Notes: generated from the letters alone by a model not told the origin. A stretch of 64,000 nucleotides of DNA from Komagataeibacter xylinus (GCF_009834365.1 NZ_CP041348.1:2269001-2333000); one strand, 5' to 3'; counted from the first letter of the stretch, positions 40,790-52,208 are shown. A program made the numbers and translations.

Positions 40790-42433
40790 ATGAATGACAT
40801 GACAGGCGTTTCTTTCCTTCCGCTGGGCGGAACCGGCGAAATCGGCATGAACCTCAACCTCTACCGCCAGGGCGATACGTGGCTGGCGGTGGACTGTGGC
40901 ATCGGCTTCAGCGGCAACGACACGCCCGAGGCCGAGATCATCCTGCCCGACCCCGTGTTCATTGCCGAGCGGCGCAAGGCGCTGGCAGGCCTGGTCGTGA
41001 CCCACGCGCATGAGGACCATCTCGGCGCCATCGCCCATCTGTGGCCGCAGCTTGGCTGCCCGGTCTATGTCACGCCGTTTGCCGCAGCCGTGCTGCGCCG
41101 CAAGCTTGGTGAGGCGGGGCTGGTGCAGCAGGTGCCCATTCACGTGATCGCGCCCGGTGGCGCATTCAACGTCGGGCCGTTCGACCTGCGTTTTATTTCG
41201 GTTACGCATTCAGTGCCGGAATCACAGTCGCTGGTGCTGCGCACGCCGCAGGGCATCATCATCCACACCGGTGACTGGAAGATCGACCCCGACCCGCAGG
41301 TCGGCCCGCCGACCGACCTTGAAAGCTTTGCCGAACTGGGCCGTGAGGGCGTGCTGGCCATGGTGTGCGACAGCACCAACGTGCGCACCGAAGGGCCTTC
41401 CGCTTCGGAAGCCGATGTACGGCGCGAGATGATCCGCCTCATCGCATCACTTGAAGGGCGCATTGCCGTCACCTGCTTCGCCAGCAACGTGGCGCGGGTG
41501 GAAACGCTGGCCAAGGCGGCGCAGGCCGCTGGTCGCCGCGTGGCCGTGGTGGGCCGCAGCCTGCGCAACCTCGAGGTTGCGGCACGTGAATGCGGCTACC
41601 TGTCGGATGTGCCGAACTTCCTGTCCGAGCAGGACGCCAATTCGGTGCCTGACAACCAGATCATGCTGATCGTGACCGGCAGCCAGGGCGAGCCGCGTTC
41701 GGCGCTCTCGCGCATTGCATCGGACACGCACCCCAACATCTCGCTTGGCGAGGGGGATACGGTCATCTACAGCAGCCGCATGATTCCGGGTAACGAGCAG
41801 GCCGTCATCCAGGTGCAGGACAACCTGACCCGGCGTGGCGTGCATGTCATTACCGACAAGGACCACCTCGTGCATGTGTCCGGCCATGCCACGGGCGGTG
41901 ACGTGCGCAAGCTTTATGACCTCGTGCGCCCGCGCTTCCTCATTCCCGTGCATGGCGAGTGGCGTCACCTGACCGCCAATGCCGCCATTGCACAGGAACT
42001 CAACATCGAGCCGGTGCTGCTTGAGGATGGCGATATTCTCGACATCCGCAGCGACGGGGTGGAAGTTGGCGATACCGCGCCCACCGGGCGGCTGGTGCTT
42101 GATGGCGGCCGCATCCTGCCCATGAACGGCGGCGTGCTGTCAGCACGGCGGCGCATGCTGTTCAACGGCATGGTGCTGGGCAGCTTTGCGGTGGATGATG
42201 AAGGCTACCTGATTGGCGACCCCAAGGTAAGCGCGCCCGGCCTGCTGGATGCCGAAGACCCCGAAACCGTGCGCGTGACGGAAGAGTTCGGCAATGCGCT
42301 GGACGAAATTCCCGATGAACTGCGCGAGAATGATGCCACTTTCCGCGAGGCCGCCAAGACCGCGCTGCGCCGGGCACTTGGCCGCAAGCTGCAGAAGCGC
42401 CCGCTGGTGGATGTGCATCTGCTGCGCGTCTGA
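40790..42433 (+). CDS. rnj: ribonuclease J
   Basis: 547-residue beta-CASP metallo-beta-lactamase RNase with 5'-3' exonuclease and endonuclease activity, used in mRNA turnover and rRNA maturation. The zinc motif THAHEDHLGAI, HTGDWKID, CDSTN, the CASP motifs (TGSQGEPRSALSRIA, HVSGHATGGDVRKLYDLVRPRFLIPVHGE) and a C-terminal domain are all present. The length is normal. Confidence 0.96.
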   Translation: MNDMTGVSFLPLGGTGEIGMNLNLYRQGDTWLAVDCGIGFSGNDTPEAEIILPDPVFIAERRKALAGLVVTHAHEDHLGAIAHLWPQLGCPVYVTPFAAAVLRRKLGEAGLVQQVPIHVIAPGGAFNVGPFDLRFISVTHSVPESQSLVLRTPQGIIIHTGDWKIDPDPQVGPPTDLESFAELGREGVLAMVCDSTNVRTEGPSASEADVRREMIRLIASLEGRIAVTCFASNVARVETLAKAAQAAGRRVAVVGRSLRNLEVAARECGYLSDVPNFLSEQDANSVPDNQIMLIVTGSQGEPRSALSRIASDTHPNISLGEGDTVIYSSRMIPGNEQAVIQVQDNLTRRGVHVITDKDHLVHVSGHATGGDVRKLYDLVRPRFLIPVHGEWRHLTANAAIAQELNIEPVLLEDGDILDIRSDGVEVGDTAPTGRLVLDGGRILPMNGGVLSARRRMLFNGMVLGSFAVDDEGYLIGDPKVSAPGLLDAEDPETVRVTEEFGNALDEIPDELRENDATFREAAKTALRRALGRKLQKRPLVDVHLLRV

Positions 42434-42462
42434 ACCAGGCACACAGGCCCGTAAATGATTAT

Positions 42463-42500
42463 GGCAGGGAACGGATGGACCGTTTCCTGCCATTTTTTTT
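42463..42500 (+). terminator. rho-independent terminator of rnj
   Basis: GGCAGGGAACGG and CCGTTTCCTGCC form a 12-bp stem (one G-T pair) around a five-base loop, followed by eight T. The remaining ~240 nt before proS show no gene. Confidence 0.93.
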
Positions 42501-42739
42501 GGTACGTTTTCCCTAAACCCGGCGGCTTTCGTGCAACCCGATTTGTGTTGGCACCATAGGCCCTCAAGGCCCGCACGGCCATGGCTGCTCACGCGGATGT
42601 TTACGGCTGGAGGGGCATGTTGCATCACGCTTGAGTGTAATGTGGAGGTGCGCGGCGCATATGCCCCATTCCACGGGCGTTGCGATTGGTCTAGGGTCCG
42701 CAGCGTTATCGGTTCTCATACGTCAAGGTTCATACGGAT

Positions 42740-44062
42740 ATGCGTCTGTCCCGCAGTTTTCTGCCGACTCTCAAGGAAAATCCGGCCGAGGCCCAGATCA
42801 CCTCGCACCGGCTCATGCTGCGCGCGGGCATGATTCGCCAGACATCGGCCGGCATCTATGCCTGGCTGCCCGCTGGCCTGCGCGTGCTGGAGAACATCGC
42901 CAATATCGTGCGCGAAGAGCAGGATGCAGCAGGCGCGCAGGAAGTGCTGATGCCCACCATGCAGTCCGCCGAGTTGTGGAAGCGCTCGGGCCGGTATGAT
43001 GATTACGGCCCCGAGATGCTGCGCATCCGCGACCGCCACGAGCGCGACATGCTGTTCGGCCCCACCAATGAGGAAATGATTACCGATATCTTCGGTCAGG
43101 TGGTCAAGTCCTACAAGGAACTGCCGCAGGTTCTCTACCAGATCCAGTGGAAGTTCCGTGATGAGGTGCGCCCCCGCTTTGGCGTGATGCGTGGCCGCGA
43201 GTTCTACATGAAGGACGGCTACAGCTTCGACCTCGACACGGCATCGGCAGTCGATACCTATCGCCGCATGATGCTGGCCTATCTGCGAACTTTCCAGCGC
43301 CTTGGTGTGCGTGCCATCCCCATGCGGGCCGATACCGGGCCGATTGGCGGCGAACTGAGCCATGAGTTCCTCATCCTTGCCCCCACGGGCGAGAGCGGCG
43401 TGTTCTTTGACAGTGCGCTCGAGGATCAGGACTGGCTGGCCGAGGACGTGGACATCAACGACCGGGCCTCGCTGGAAAAATTCTTCACGCGCATGACCTC
43501 GTTTTATGCCGCCACTGACGAGATGCATGACGCCGCAGCCTGGGCCGAAGTGTCTGCCGCGCGCCAGCGCGAGGGCCGTGGCATCGAGGTAGGGCATATC
43601 TTCAACTTCGGGCGTAAATACACCCAGTCCATGGATATTGCGGTCAGCGGCCCCGATGGCGCGCCGCTCTACCCCGAGATGGGTTCCTACGGCATTGGCG
43701 TCTCGCGCCTTGTCGCGGCCATCATCGAGGCCAGCCATGATGAAAACGGCATCATCTGGCCGGAATCGGTTGCGCCCTTCAAGGCGGTCATCATCAACCT
43801 CAAGAATGGTGATGCCCAGTGCGACGCGCTGTGCGAGCAGCTTTACGCCGCAGCACCCAGGGCCGTGCTGTATGATGACCGCGCCGAGCGCGCTGGTGCC
43901 AAGTTTGCCGATGCCGACCTGATGGGCCACCCGTGGCAGCTGATCGTGGGCCCGCGCGGGGCGAAGGAAGGCAAGGTGGAAGTCAAGAACCGCCGCACCG
44001 GCGAGCGCACCGAGGAGACGGCAGAAGGCGCGCTGGCCCTTATTGCAAAGCTGCAGGGCTGA
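42740..44062 (+). CDS. proS: proline--tRNA ligase (short form)
   Basis: 440-residue class II synthetase charging tRNA-Pro. Motif 2 and surrounding residues ([31 protein letters not shown]), TNEEMI and motif 3 ([16 protein letters not shown]) are present, followed by the anticodon-binding domain. The editing insertion domain of the long bacterial form is missing; this is the usual alphaproteobacterial short form. Confidence 0.96.
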   Translation: MRLSRSFLPTLKENPAEAQITSHRLMLRAGMIRQTSAGIYAWLPAGLRVLENIANIVREEQDAAGAQEVLMPTMQSAELWKRSGRYDDYGPEMLRIRDRHERDMLFGPTNEEMITDIFGQVVKSYKELPQVLYQIQWKFRDEVRPRFGVMRGREFYMKDGYSFDLDTASAVDTYRRMMLAYLRTFQRLGVRAIPMRADTGPIGGELSHEFLILAPTGESGVFFDSALEDQDWLAEDVDINDRASLEKFFTRMTSFYAATDEMHDAAAWAEVSAARQREGRGIEVGHIFNFGRKYTQSMDIAVSGPDGAPLYPEMGSYGIGVSRLVAAIIEASHDENGIIWPESVAPFKAVIINLKNGDAQCDALCEQLYAAAPRAVLYDDRAERAGAKFADADLMGHPWQLIVGPRGAKEGKVEVKNRRTGERTEETAEGALALIAKLQG

Positions 44063-44064
44063 GC

Positions 44065-45309
44065 ATGTTCGGTCCCTTCGAGCGGATGATCGCCGGGCGC
44101 TACCTGCGGGCCCGGCGGGGGGAGCGGTTCGTTTCCATCATCGCGATCTTTTCGCTGGTCGGGATCGCGCTTGGCGTTGCCACGCTGATTATCGTGATGT
44201 CGGTCATGAACGGGTTCAAGGCCGACCTGCTGGGCCGCATCCTGGGCCTTAATGGCGACCTGAGCGTGTATGGCCTGAGCCGCACCATCAGCGATTATGA
44301 TGCCGTGGCCGGGCGCGTGCGCGGCGTGCCGGGCGTGGTTTCGGCGGCGCCTTTGGTTGAATCGCAGGTGCTGCTCAATTCGGGCAGCTACAACGCGGGC
44401 GGGCTGGTGCGCGGCATGACGCGGGCCGACCTGGTGGGGCTGCACGAGGTCAGCGACAACCTTGTTGCGGGCAGCCTCGATGACTTTGGTGGCGATGACA
44501 CGATCGTTGTCGGCACCACGCTGGCCGAGCGGGCAGGGCTGACCGTGGGTGGCAGGCTCACCCTTGTCTCGCCACAGGGGGCGGCCACCGCCTTTGGCAC
44601 CATGCCGCGCGTGCGCGCCTACCGCGTGGTGGGGATCTTTGATGCAGGCGTGAGCGACTATAATTCCAGCTACGTGTTCCTGCCGCTGCATGCGGCTCAG
44701 GTTTACTTCCAGCTACCGGGGCAGGTGACGCAGGTGCAGGTGATGACAAAGGATGCGGAAAACGTCATCCCCATCCGCGAGGCGATTGAAAAGGCGATGA
44801 ATGGGGAGGTCCGCGTCATGGACTGGACCCAGAGCAACAACGCCTTCTTCGGCGCGGTGCAGGTGGAACAGAACGTGATGTTCCTGATCCTGACGCTCAT
44901 CATCCTTGTCGCTGCCTTCAACGTCATTTCCTCGCTGATCATGATGGTCAAGGACAAGAGCGCCGATATTGCCGTGCTGCGCACGCTCGGCGCCACGCGG
45001 GGCGCCATCATGCGCATCTTCCTCATGTGCGGGGCCTCGGTGGGGATAACGGGCACGTTTGTCGGCACCGCTCTGGGCATTGTGTTCTGCCTCAACATCG
45101 AGCGGATCCGCCAGTTGCTCCAGCGCATGACCGGCACCGACCTGTTCAATGCCGAGGTGTATTACCTCGAGCACCTGCCCGCCAAGCTCGTGTGGTCGCA
45201 GGTGATCGAGGTGATCGGCATGGCGCTGGTGCTCTCGCTGCTGGCCACACTCTACCCCTCATGGCGGGCGGCCAAGACTGACCCGGTGGAGGCCCTGCGC
45301 CATGAATAA
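44065..45309 (+). CDS. lolC: lipoprotein-releasing ABC transporter permease (LolC/LolE family)
   Basis: 414-residue inner-membrane permease that extracts outer-membrane lipoproteins and hands them to LolA. The N-terminal segment [40 protein letters not shown] is diagnostic. A large periplasmic domain follows and three C-terminal helices of the FtsX fold close the protein. The ATG at 44065 is two bases after the proS stop; its end overlaps lolD. A single permease gene suggests a homodimer as in many alphaproteobacteria. Confidence 0.94.
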   Translation: MFGPFERMIAGRYLRARRGERFVSIIAIFSLVGIALGVATLIIVMSVMNGFKADLLGRILGLNGDLSVYGLSRTISDYDAVAGRVRGVPGVVSAAPLVESQVLLNSGSYNAGGLVRGMTRADLVGLHEVSDNLVAGSLDDFGGDDTIVVGTTLAERAGLTVGGRLTLVSPQGAATAFGTMPRVRAYRVVGIFDAGVSDYNSSYVFLPLHAAQVYFQLPGQVTQVQVMTKDAENVIPIREAIEKAMNGEVRVMDWTQSNNAFFGAVQVEQNVMFLILTLIILVAAFNVISSLIMMVKDKSADIAVLRTLGATRGAIMRIFLMCGASVGITGTFVGTALGIVFCLNIERIRQLLQRMTGTDLFNAEVYYLEHLPAKLVWSQVIEVIGMALVLSLLATLYPSWRAAKTDPVEALRHE

Positions 45310-46003
45310 CACTGTGACCACCGCCCCGCCGCTGCACCTTGATGGCGTGGTGCGCCGCTATATCAGCGGCGAGGAAACGCTTGAGGTGCTGAGCGGGGCC
45401 GATCTTACGCTGCATGGCGGCGAGATCGTGGCGCTTGTGGCTCCCTCGGGCACTGGCAAATCCACCTTGCTGCATGTGGCGGGCCTGCTGGAAAAACCCG
45501 ATGCAGGCTGCGTGCTGCTGGCAGGGCAGGATGCAGGCACGCTGCCTGATGGCGGGCGCACGGAACTGCGGCGCGACCGGATCGGGTTTGTCTATCAGTT
45601 CCATCACCTGCTGGCTGAGTTCACCGCGCGCGAGAATGTCATGATCCCGCAGATGATCGCGGGCGTGCCACGCGGGCAGGCACGGGCGCGGGCGGATGAA
45701 CTGCTGGCCGATTTTGGGCTGGCGCATCGGCTGGACCACCTGCCGGGCAAGCTTTCGGGCGGGGAGAAGCAGCGCGTGGCCATTGCCCGCGCGCTGGCCA
45801 ACCGCCCGCATGTGCTGCTGGCCGATGAGCCAACGGGCAACCTGGATGTCAATACATCCGATGCCGTGTTCGATGCCCTGCTGGTTACCGTGCGCGCCCA
45901 TGGCGTGGCCGCCCTGATCGCCACCCATAACATGGATCTTGCCCGCCGCATGGACCGCATCGTGACCCTGCGTGACGGAAAGGTGGTGCCGGTGGAGGGC
46001 TAA
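45302..46003 (+). CDS. lolD: lipoprotein-releasing ABC transporter ATP-binding protein
   Basis: 233-residue ATPase of the Lol exporter. Walker [10 protein letters not shown], the signature [15 protein letters not shown] and Walker [13 protein letters not shown] are intact, and the length matches the family. The start overlaps the permease gene by eight bases. Confidence 0.96.
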   Translation: MNNTVTTAPPLHLDGVVRRYISGEETLEVLSGADLTLHGGEIVALVAPSGTGKSTLLHVAGLLEKPDAGCVLLAGQDAGTLPDGGRTELRRDRIGFVYQFHHLLAEFTARENVMIPQMIAGVPRGQARARADELLADFGLAHRLDHLPGKLSGGEKQRVAIARALANRPHVLLADEPTGNLDVNTSDAVFDALLVTVRAHGVAALIATHNMDLARRMDRIVTLRDGKVVPVEG

Positions 46004-46141
46004 CCCCCTCGCACCCGACAATACGGGACTGACAGGCTTGCAGGCCCATTGAGCACGCAGGCGGCCTGCACGCCATCTTCACCGCTTTGCGGTCGTGTCA
46101 AGGGAGTGCACATCGCGCTCCGGGTGCGTTAGAATGGCCGC

Positions 46142-49100
46142 ATGTCCCATGCCGATTTTGTCCATCTGCGCGTCCACTCCGCCTATTCCCTGAGCCAGGG
46201 GGCCATCCGCGTGCCCGAGCTGGTGGCGCTGGCGCATGACATGCGCATGCCCGCCGTTGCCATAACCGATACGGGCAACATGTTTGGCGCGCTTGAATTC
46301 TCGCAGTATTGCGGCAAGAAGGGCGTGCAGCCCATCATCGGCTGCCAGCTCGCGCTCCCTTCGCGCAGTGACAAGCCCGGCATGCCCGCCGAGCCGCTGG
46401 TGCTGCTGGCGCGTAACCCCGAGGGGCTGGCCAATCTGCAGTTCCTGTCCTCCGCCGGTTTTTTGCAGCACGAGACGGATGAGCCAACCGTAACACTCGA
46501 CCAGTTATGCGAACGCGCGGGCGGGCTGTTTCTGCTCACCGGCGGCAGCCGTGGGCCTCTGTTTCACATGCTGGCTGAAGGTCAGGAGAAGGAAGCCGCC
46601 CGCTTCATGGACCGCCTGCATGAGGCTTATGGCAGCCACATGGCAGTCGAACTGCACCGCCACGGGCAGGCGGCCGAGCGCGCGGTGGAGCCGGGCATGA
46701 TCGCCATGGCCGACCGCATGGGCCTGCCACTGGTTGCCACCAATGAATGCTTCTTCCCCCGGCCTGACATGTACGAGGCGCATGATGCGCTGCTGTGCAT
46801 TGCCCAGGGCCGCACCATGGCCGAGCGCGACCGCTGGCGCGTCACTCCCGAGCACTGGTTCAAGCCGCCTCAGGTGATGCGCGAACTCTTTGCCGATCTG
46901 CCCGAGGCCTGTGACAACACGCTCGAGATCGCGCGCTGCTGCGCAGTGCAGGTGGAAACGCGCAAGCCCCTGCTGCCCATGTGCCCCAAGGTGCAGCCCG
47001 GCAAGACCGAGGATGAAACCCTGCGCAACATGGCCATTACCGGCCTGAAAAACCGCCTGTCGCGCATGAGCGTGGATGACGAGACGCGCACGAAATACGA
47101 GGAACGTCTGGCGTTCGAACTCGATATTATCGCTCAGATGGGTTTTCCCGGCTACTTCATGATCGTGGCCGACTTCATCCAGTGGGCCAAGGCGCATGAT
47201 ATTCCCGTAGGGCCGGGGCGTGGCTCGGGTGCGGGCTCACTCGCGGCCTGGGCGCTGACCATTACCGATATCGACCCCATTCCCTTCAACCTGCTGTTCG
47301 AGCGCTTTCTCAACCCCGAGCGCGTGTCGATGCCGGATTTCGATATCGATTTCTGTCAGGACCGGCGTGATGAGGTCATCAGCTACGTCCGCAGTGAATA
47401 CGGCCCGGACCGCGTGGCCCAGATCATCACGTTCGGTAAGCTGCAGGCCCGCGCCGCCGTGCGTGACGTGGGGCGCGTGCTCGGCCTGCCATTCGGCATG
47501 GTCAACCGCGTGGCTGAACTCATCCCCAATAACCCAGCCCAGCCGGTAACCCTCAAGCAGGCGATCGAGGGCGAGCCGCGCCTGCAGGAAATGCGCGACG
47601 AGGACGAGGCCATCCGCCGGCTGCTGGAAATTGGCCAGCAGCTTGAAGGCCTGTTCCGCCATGCCAGCACCCATGCCGCAGGCGTTGTGATTGGTGACCG
47701 CGAACTCGTGGAACTGGTGCCGCTCTACCGCGACCCCAAGAGCGAGATGCTGGTCACGCAGTATAACATGAAGTTCGTGGAGCAGGCGGGGCTGGTCAAA
47801 TTCGACTTTCTCGGCCTGACCACGCTCACCATCTTGCAACGCGCTGTGCAGTTCCTGCATGGCATGGGCATTGAGGTTGATCTGTCTGCCCTGCCGCTGG
47901 ATGACGAACTGACCTACGACATGCTGGCACGCGGCGATACGGCGGGCGTGTTCCAGTTTGAAGGCGCTGGCATGCGCGACGTGCTCAAGCAGATGCGCCC
48001 GACCCGGCTCGAAGACCTGATTGCCGCCGTGGCCCTGTACCGCCCCGGCCCCATGGCCAACATCCCCGATTACTGCCGCCGCAAGCATGGCGAGGCATGG
48101 GAGCCGCCGCACGAGGAAATCCGTGACATTCTTGAAGAGACCTACGGCATCATGGTCTATCAGGAACAGGTCATGCAGATTGCCCAGAAGATGGCGGGCT
48201 ACAGCCTTGGCGGGGCCGACCTGCTGCGGCGCGCCATGGGCAAGAAGATCCGCGCCGAGATGGACCGCCAGCGCGTGATCTTTACCGAAGGGGCGATGAA
48301 GCGCGGCATCGAGCGCGACAAGGCCGCCGAGGTGTTCGACCTCATGGCCAAGTTTGCTGATTATGGCTTCAACAAATCACATGCTGCCGCCTATGCGCTG
48401 GTGTCGTACCAGACCGCATGGATGAAGGCGAACCATCCCGTGGCCTTCATCGCCGCATGCATGTCGCTCGCCCGGGAAAAAACCGACAAACTGGCCGGCC
48501 TGCGGCAGGAGGCCGACCGGCTGGGCATTCCGCTCCTGCCGCCTGACATCAATGCGTCCGGCGCTGATTTTACGGTGGAAAAACTGCCCGATGGCCAGAC
48601 CTATGGCATCCGCTACGCGCTGGCGGCGATAAAAAAGGTGGGGCTGGGTGCCATGCAGTCGCTGGTGGCGGTGCGTGGCAACAAACCCTTTACCGACCTT
48701 GAGGACCTTGCCGCCCGTCTTGACCCCAGGCAGGTCAACAAGATGCAGCTTGAAAATCTGGCCCGCGCGGGCGCGTTCGACACCATCCTGCCCAACCGCG
48801 CGCAGGCCTGTGGGGCGGCCGAGACCGTGATGCGCCGTGCGCAGGCCAACGCGCAGGAGGCGGCAAGCGGGCAGATCGGCCTGTTTGGCGGCGGCAGTGG
48901 CGCACCCGCCCAGCGCGAGCCGCTACGCATGCCGCGCTGCGCCGACTGGCCGGAATTCGAGCGGCTGAACATGGAGGCGGATGCCATCGGCTTTCACCTG
49001 ACCGGCCATCCGCTGGATTCCTACGGCCCGCTCATGCGCAGGCTCGGCGCAATCCGCGCCACGGGCCTGGAGGCTGCGGCACAGGCCGGGATCGGGCGGG

Positions 49101-49576
49101 TCAAGATCGCGGGCTGCGTGGTCGACCGCAAGGAGCGCCCCACGCGCACGGGCAACAAGATGGCGTGGGTGCGCCTGTCTGATGCTTCTGGCGGGTGTGA
49201 GGTCACGTTCTTCTCGGAGGTGCTGTCGCGCGCGCGCGAAATTCTGGTGGCGGGCAATGCGGTGGTGGTCACCGCCGACCTCAAGCTCGAAGGCGAGGCG
49301 CTGCGCATTACTGCATCCGACGTGATGGAACTCGAGCAGGCGGCGGCAGAGGCGGCAGCGGAACTGCGCATCTGGTTTGATCAGGCCGAGGCCATCGAGC
49401 CAATCCGTGATGTGCTGCTTGGCCATGGCAGCGGGCGCGGGCGGGTGATTCTGCTGCCCTCGGTCGCCGCCACGCAGGATGTGGAACTGACCCTGGCCGA
49501 GCGCTACCGCGTGACCCCGCGGGTGGCGCAGATGATCAAGGCCATTGAAGGCGTGGGCAAGGTGGAACAGTTTTAA
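46142..49576 (+). CDS. dnaE: DNA polymerase III subunit alpha
   Basis: 1144-residue replicative polymerase. The PHP domain starts at HLRVHSAYSLSQGAI. The active-site block PDFDIDFCQDRRDEVI, GPGRGSGAGSLAAWAL, the FGKLQARAAVRDVGRV region, the helix-hairpin-helix and the OB-fold domain (IAGCVVDRKERPTRTGNKMAWVRL) follow in order. Length is normal for DnaE1. The ribosome-binding site is weak. Confidence 0.97.
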   Translation: MSHADFVHLRVHSAYSLSQGAIRVPELVALAHDMRMPAVAITDTGNMFGALEFSQYCGKKGVQPIIGCQLALPSRSDKPGMPAEPLVLLARNPEGLANLQFLSSAGFLQHETDEPTVTLDQLCERAGGLFLLTGGSRGPLFHMLAEGQEKEAARFMDRLHEAYGSHMAVELHRHGQAAERAVEPGMIAMADRMGLPLVATNECFFPRPDMYEAHDALLCIAQGRTMAERDRWRVTPEHWFKPPQVMRELFADLPEACDNTLEIARCCAVQVETRKPLLPMCPKVQPGKTEDETLRNMAITGLKNRLSRMSVDDETRTKYEERLAFELDIIAQMGFPGYFMIVADFIQWAKAHDIPVGPGRGSGAGSLAAWALTITDIDPIPFNLLFERFLNPERVSMPDFDIDFCQDRRDEVISYVRSEYGPDRVAQIITFGKLQARAAVRDVGRVLGLPFGMVNRVAELIPNNPAQPVTLKQAIEGEPRLQEMRDEDEAIRRLLEIGQQLEGLFRHASTHAAGVVIGDRELVELVPLYRDPKSEMLVTQYNMKFVEQAGLVKFDFLGLTTLTILQRAVQFLHGMGIEVDLSALPLDDELTYDMLARGDTAGVFQFEGAGMRDVLKQMRPTRLEDLIAAVALYRPGPMANIPDYCRRKHGEAWEPPHEEIRDILEETYGIMVYQEQVMQIAQKMAGYSLGGADLLRRAMGKKIRAEMDRQRVIFTEGAMKRGIERDKAAEVFDLMAKFADYGFNKSHAAAYALVSYQTAWMKANHPVAFIAACMSLAREKTDKLAGLRQEADRLGIPLLPPDINASGADFTVEKLPDGQTYGIRYALAAIKKVGLGAMQSLVAVRGNKPFTDLEDLAARLDPRQVNKMQLENLARAGAFDTILPNRAQACGAAETVMRRAQANAQEAASGQIGLFGGGSGAPAQREPLRMPRCADWPEFERLNMEADAIGFHLTGHPLDSYGPLMRRLGAIRATGLEAAAQAGIGRVKIAGCVVDRKERPTRTGNKMAWVRLSDASGGCEVTFFSEVLSRAREILVAGNAVVVTADLKLEGEALRITASDVMELEQAAAEAAAELRIWFDQAEAIEPIRDVLLGHGSGRGRVILLPSVAATQDVELTLAERYRVTPRVAQMIKAIEGVGKVEQF

Positions 49577-49605
49577 TCATTTCTGTATAAATAAAAGTAG
49601 AAGTT

Positions 49606-49641
49606 CTTCCTGAAACTTTTTCATAAAAAAGCTTCAGGAAG
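49606..49641. repeat. inverted repeat after dnaE (dispersed element copy C)
   Basis: CTTCCTGAA and TTCAGGAAG (9 bp, perfect) enclose a T/A-rich centre with ACTTTTT and AAAAAAGCT, extending the hairpin. The preceding AAAAGTAGAAGTT matches the flank of copy A. It probably ends the dnaE transcript. Confidence 0.55.
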
Positions 49642-49783
49642 CGCTCCTGCCCTGTCAATGCAGAGGTGTTTTCAGGCAATTATCAGGTCAGGGGGCATGA
49701 ACCTTGCAAGGCCGCGGCAGGGGTGCCATACGCAGGGGCTGCCTTTTGCGCATCATCCCTGTTCATGCAACGCCGGATACAGA

Positions 49784-50953
49784 ATGGACAACGCCATTCC
49801 CGCCACCAGCCTGTCGCACCAGAGCGTGACCTTTGCCGAGGGCCTGCCGCTTGACTGCGGCTTTCATCTCGCCCCGGTCGAGGTCGCATACCGCACCTAT
49901 GGCACGCTCTCGCCCGCGCGGGATAATGCCATCGTGGTGTGTCATGCGTTAACGGGTGACCAGTACTTGGCTGACCCGCATCCGCTCACCGGCAAGCCGG
50001 GCTGGTGGAGCCGCATGGTCGGCCCCGGCCTGCCGATCGATACCGACCGCTTCTTTGTCATCTGCGCCAACGTGCTTGGCGGCTGCATGGGCACCACCGG
50101 GCCGCGCAGCCCGCGCATGCTGCCCGATGGCACGGAGGAGCCGTGGGGCACGGATTTTCCTCCCATCACCATCCGCGACATGGTGCGCGCGCAGAAGCTG
50201 CTGGTCGAGCATCTGGGCATTACGCGCCTGCTGGCCGTCGTTGGCGGCTCGATGGGGGGCATGCAGGTGCTTGAATGGGCCGCGACCTACCCCGAATGCG
50301 TGTTCGCGGCCATGCCCATTGCCACATCGCCCTTCCATTCCGCCCAGAATATCGCGTTCAACGAGGTCAGCCGCCAGGCCATCTTCGCTGATCCGCAATG
50401 GCATGGCGGGCGGTATTGGGAATGCGGCGAGATCCCGGCACGCGGGCTGGCGGTGGCGCGGATGATGGCGCACATCACCTACCTTTCGGAGGCCGCGCTG
50501 ACGCGCAAATTCGGCCGCCGCGTGCGCCATGAGCCGGGCAAGGGCGGGGCAGGGGGGCCGGGCTCGCTGTTTGGCGAGATGTTCGAGGTGGAAAGCTATC
50601 TGCGCCACCAGGGCTCGACCTTCGTGCGGCGGTTTGACGCCAATTCCTACCTCACCATCACCCGCGCCATGGATTATTTCGACCTTGGCGCCGAGCATGA
50701 TGGTGATATGTCGCACCCGTTTGCGGGCACGCGCACGCGCTTTTGCATCGTGTCGTTTTCATCCGACTGGCTGTTCCCCACCTCGCAGTCACGCCTGCTG
50801 GCGCGCGCGCTCAACCGGGTTGCGGCCAACGTGTCGTTTGTCGAGATCGAGAGCGACAAGGGTCATGATGCCTTTTTGCTTGATGAGCCGGATTTTGACC
50901 GTACCATCCGTGGCTTCCTGTGCGGAGCCGCCGAACATGCCGGGATTGCCTGA
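49784..50953 (+). CDS. metX: homoserine O-acetyltransferase
   Basis: 389-residue alpha/beta hydrolase that acetylates homoserine in methionine synthesis. The nucleophile serine is in [14 protein letters not shown], the aspartate in SSDWLFP and the histidine in [17 protein letters not shown] and [12 protein letters not shown] are family motifs. The ATG at 49784 is chosen because the 42 preceding residues of the open frame have no family similarity. No SAM riboswitch is recognisable in the 140 nt upstream. It is followed after two bases by metW, the usual partner. Confidence 0.95.
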   Translation: MDNAIPATSLSHQSVTFAEGLPLDCGFHLAPVEVAYRTYGTLSPARDNAIVVCHALTGDQYLADPHPLTGKPGWWSRMVGPGLPIDTDRFFVICANVLGGCMGTTGPRSPRMLPDGTEEPWGTDFPPITIRDMVRAQKLLVEHLGITRLLAVVGGSMGGMQVLEWAATYPECVFAAMPIATSPFHSAQNIAFNEVSRQAIFADPQWHGGRYWECGEIPARGLAVARMMAHITYLSEAALTRKFGRRVRHEPGKGGAGGPGSLFGEMFEVESYLRHQGSTFVRRFDANSYLTITRAMDYFDLGAEHDGDMSHPFAGTRTRFCIVSFSSDWLFPTSQSRLLARALNRVAANVSFVEIESDKGHDAFLLDEPDFDRTIRGFLCGAAEHAGIA

Positions 50954-50955
50954 CC

Positions 50956-51570
50956 ATGCGCCTTGACCAGCGACTCATCGCCGGCATGATCCGCCCCCGT
51001 ACCCGCGTGCTTGACGTGGGCAGCGGCGATGGCGCGTTGCTCGACTACCTGTTCCGCAACAGCGGCTGCGACGCCCGTGGCATCGAGATCGACATGAAGG
51101 AAGTGACCCGCTCGGTCGCCCATGGCCTGCCGGTCATGCATGGCGATGCGGATCATGACCTGGCCCATTACCCCGATAACGCCTTTGACTACGTGGTGCT
51201 GCAGCGCACGCTCCAGGCCGTCGAGCGCCCGCGTGAGGTGCTGCGCCAGATGCTGCGCATCGGGCGGTATGCCATCGTCTCCTTCCCCAACTTCGGGCAC
51301 TGGCGGCTGCGCCTGCAACTGCTCACGCGCGGGCGCATGCCCATGACCAGCGTGTGGAGCAGGCCGTGGTACGATACGCCCAACATCCACCCCTGCACCA
51401 TTCTCGACTTTTTGACGCTGTGCCGCGATGAGGGTTATGGTGTGCAGCAATGGATGGCCGTTGATGAAGACGGCGAGCGCGCACCGTGGCGGCGCTCGAT
51501 CCGGCTGGCCAACCTGTTTGGTGAACAGGCGCTGTTCCTGCTGCGGCGCAAGGACGGCCCGCGCCCCTGA
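50956..51570 (+). CDS. metW: methionine biosynthesis protein MetW
   Basis: 204-residue SAM-methyltransferase-fold protein, required with MetX in many alpha- and beta-proteobacteria. The SAM loop RVLDVGSGDGALLDYL, ARGIEID, and FDYVVLQRTLQAVERPREVL, FPNFGHWRLRLQLL, PWYDTPNIHPCTILDF are family landmarks. It lies in an operon with metX. Confidence 0.95.
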   Translation: MRLDQRLIAGMIRPRTRVLDVGSGDGALLDYLFRNSGCDARGIEIDMKEVTRSVAHGLPVMHGDADHDLAHYPDNAFDYVVLQRTLQAVERPREVLRQMLRIGRYAIVSFPNFGHWRLRLQLLTRGRMPMTSVWSRPWYDTPNIHPCTILDFLTLCRDEGYGVQQWMAVDEDGERAPWRRSIRLANLFGEQALFLLRRKDGPRP

Positions 51571-51596
51571 ACGCGCCACGATGGGGAGACCCGACC

Positions 51597-52208
51597 ATGG
51601 ACACACTTGAAGCCATTCGCACCCGCCGTGCCATCCGCGCCTATGATCCCGACCACCGGCTTAGCGATGCCGAACTGCGCACCCTGCTCTCGGCGGCCCG
51701 CATGGCGCCCTCGGCATTCAATGTCCAGCACTGCCGTTTCGTGGTGGTGAAAGACCCCGCCCTGCGGCGCGAACTGCGCAAGGTGGCGTGGGATCAGGCA
51801 CAGGTGACCGAGGCCTCGGTGCTGATCGTGCTGTGCGCTGACCGCAATGCCTGGAAGGAAGACCCCGCCCGCTATTTCAGCGGTGCGCCCGATGCGGTCA
51901 GGCAGCAGATGGCACAAACGATAACCCGCTATTATGAAGGCCGCGAGTGGGTGCAGCAGGATGATGCCATGCGTAGCTGCGGTCTTGCCGCCCAGACGCT
52001 CATGCTTGCTGCCACCGCCATGGGCTATCAGTCCTGCCCGATGGATGGCTTTGATTATGAGGCCGTGGGCAAATTGATCAACCTGCCGCCCAACCATGTG
52101 GTGGCGATGTTCGTGGTGATCGGCAGGGGCACGCAGGAGGCGGCCCCCCGCGTGGGCAAACTGCCTGACAGCGAAGTCATCCTGACCGACCGCTTCCCCC
52201 CGCGCTGA
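51597..52208 (+). CDS. nitroreductase family protein
   Basis: 203-residue FMN-dependent oxidoreductase fold. RRAIRAYDPDHRLSD at the N terminus and MAPSAFNVQHCRFVVV form the flavin-binding site, and the SCPMDGFDYEAVGKLINLP block is typical of the NfsB-like group. The natural substrate is unknown. GGGGAG precedes the ATG. It is 26 nt after metW and may be co-transcribed. Confidence 0.88.
   Translation: MDTLEAIRTRRAIRAYDPDHRLSDAELRTLLSAARMAPSAFNVQHCRFVVVKDPALRRELRKVAWDQAQVTEASVLIVLCADRNAWKEDPARYFSGAPDAVRQQMAQTITRYYEGREWVQQDDAMRSCGLAAQTLMLAATAMGYQSCPMDGFDYEAVGKLINLPPNHVVAMFVVIGRGTQEAAPRVGKLPDSEVILTDRFPPR

Noticed and set aside
40536..40790. 84-codon frame between birA and rnj
   Set aside because: No ribosome-binding site, no family similarity to coaX or any known small protein, and overlapping alternative frames.
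49642..49783. Possible SAM riboswitch upstream of metX
   Set aside because: SAM-II elements are frequent upstream of alphaproteobacterial met genes, but I could not find the conserved pseudoknot-forming sequences here.
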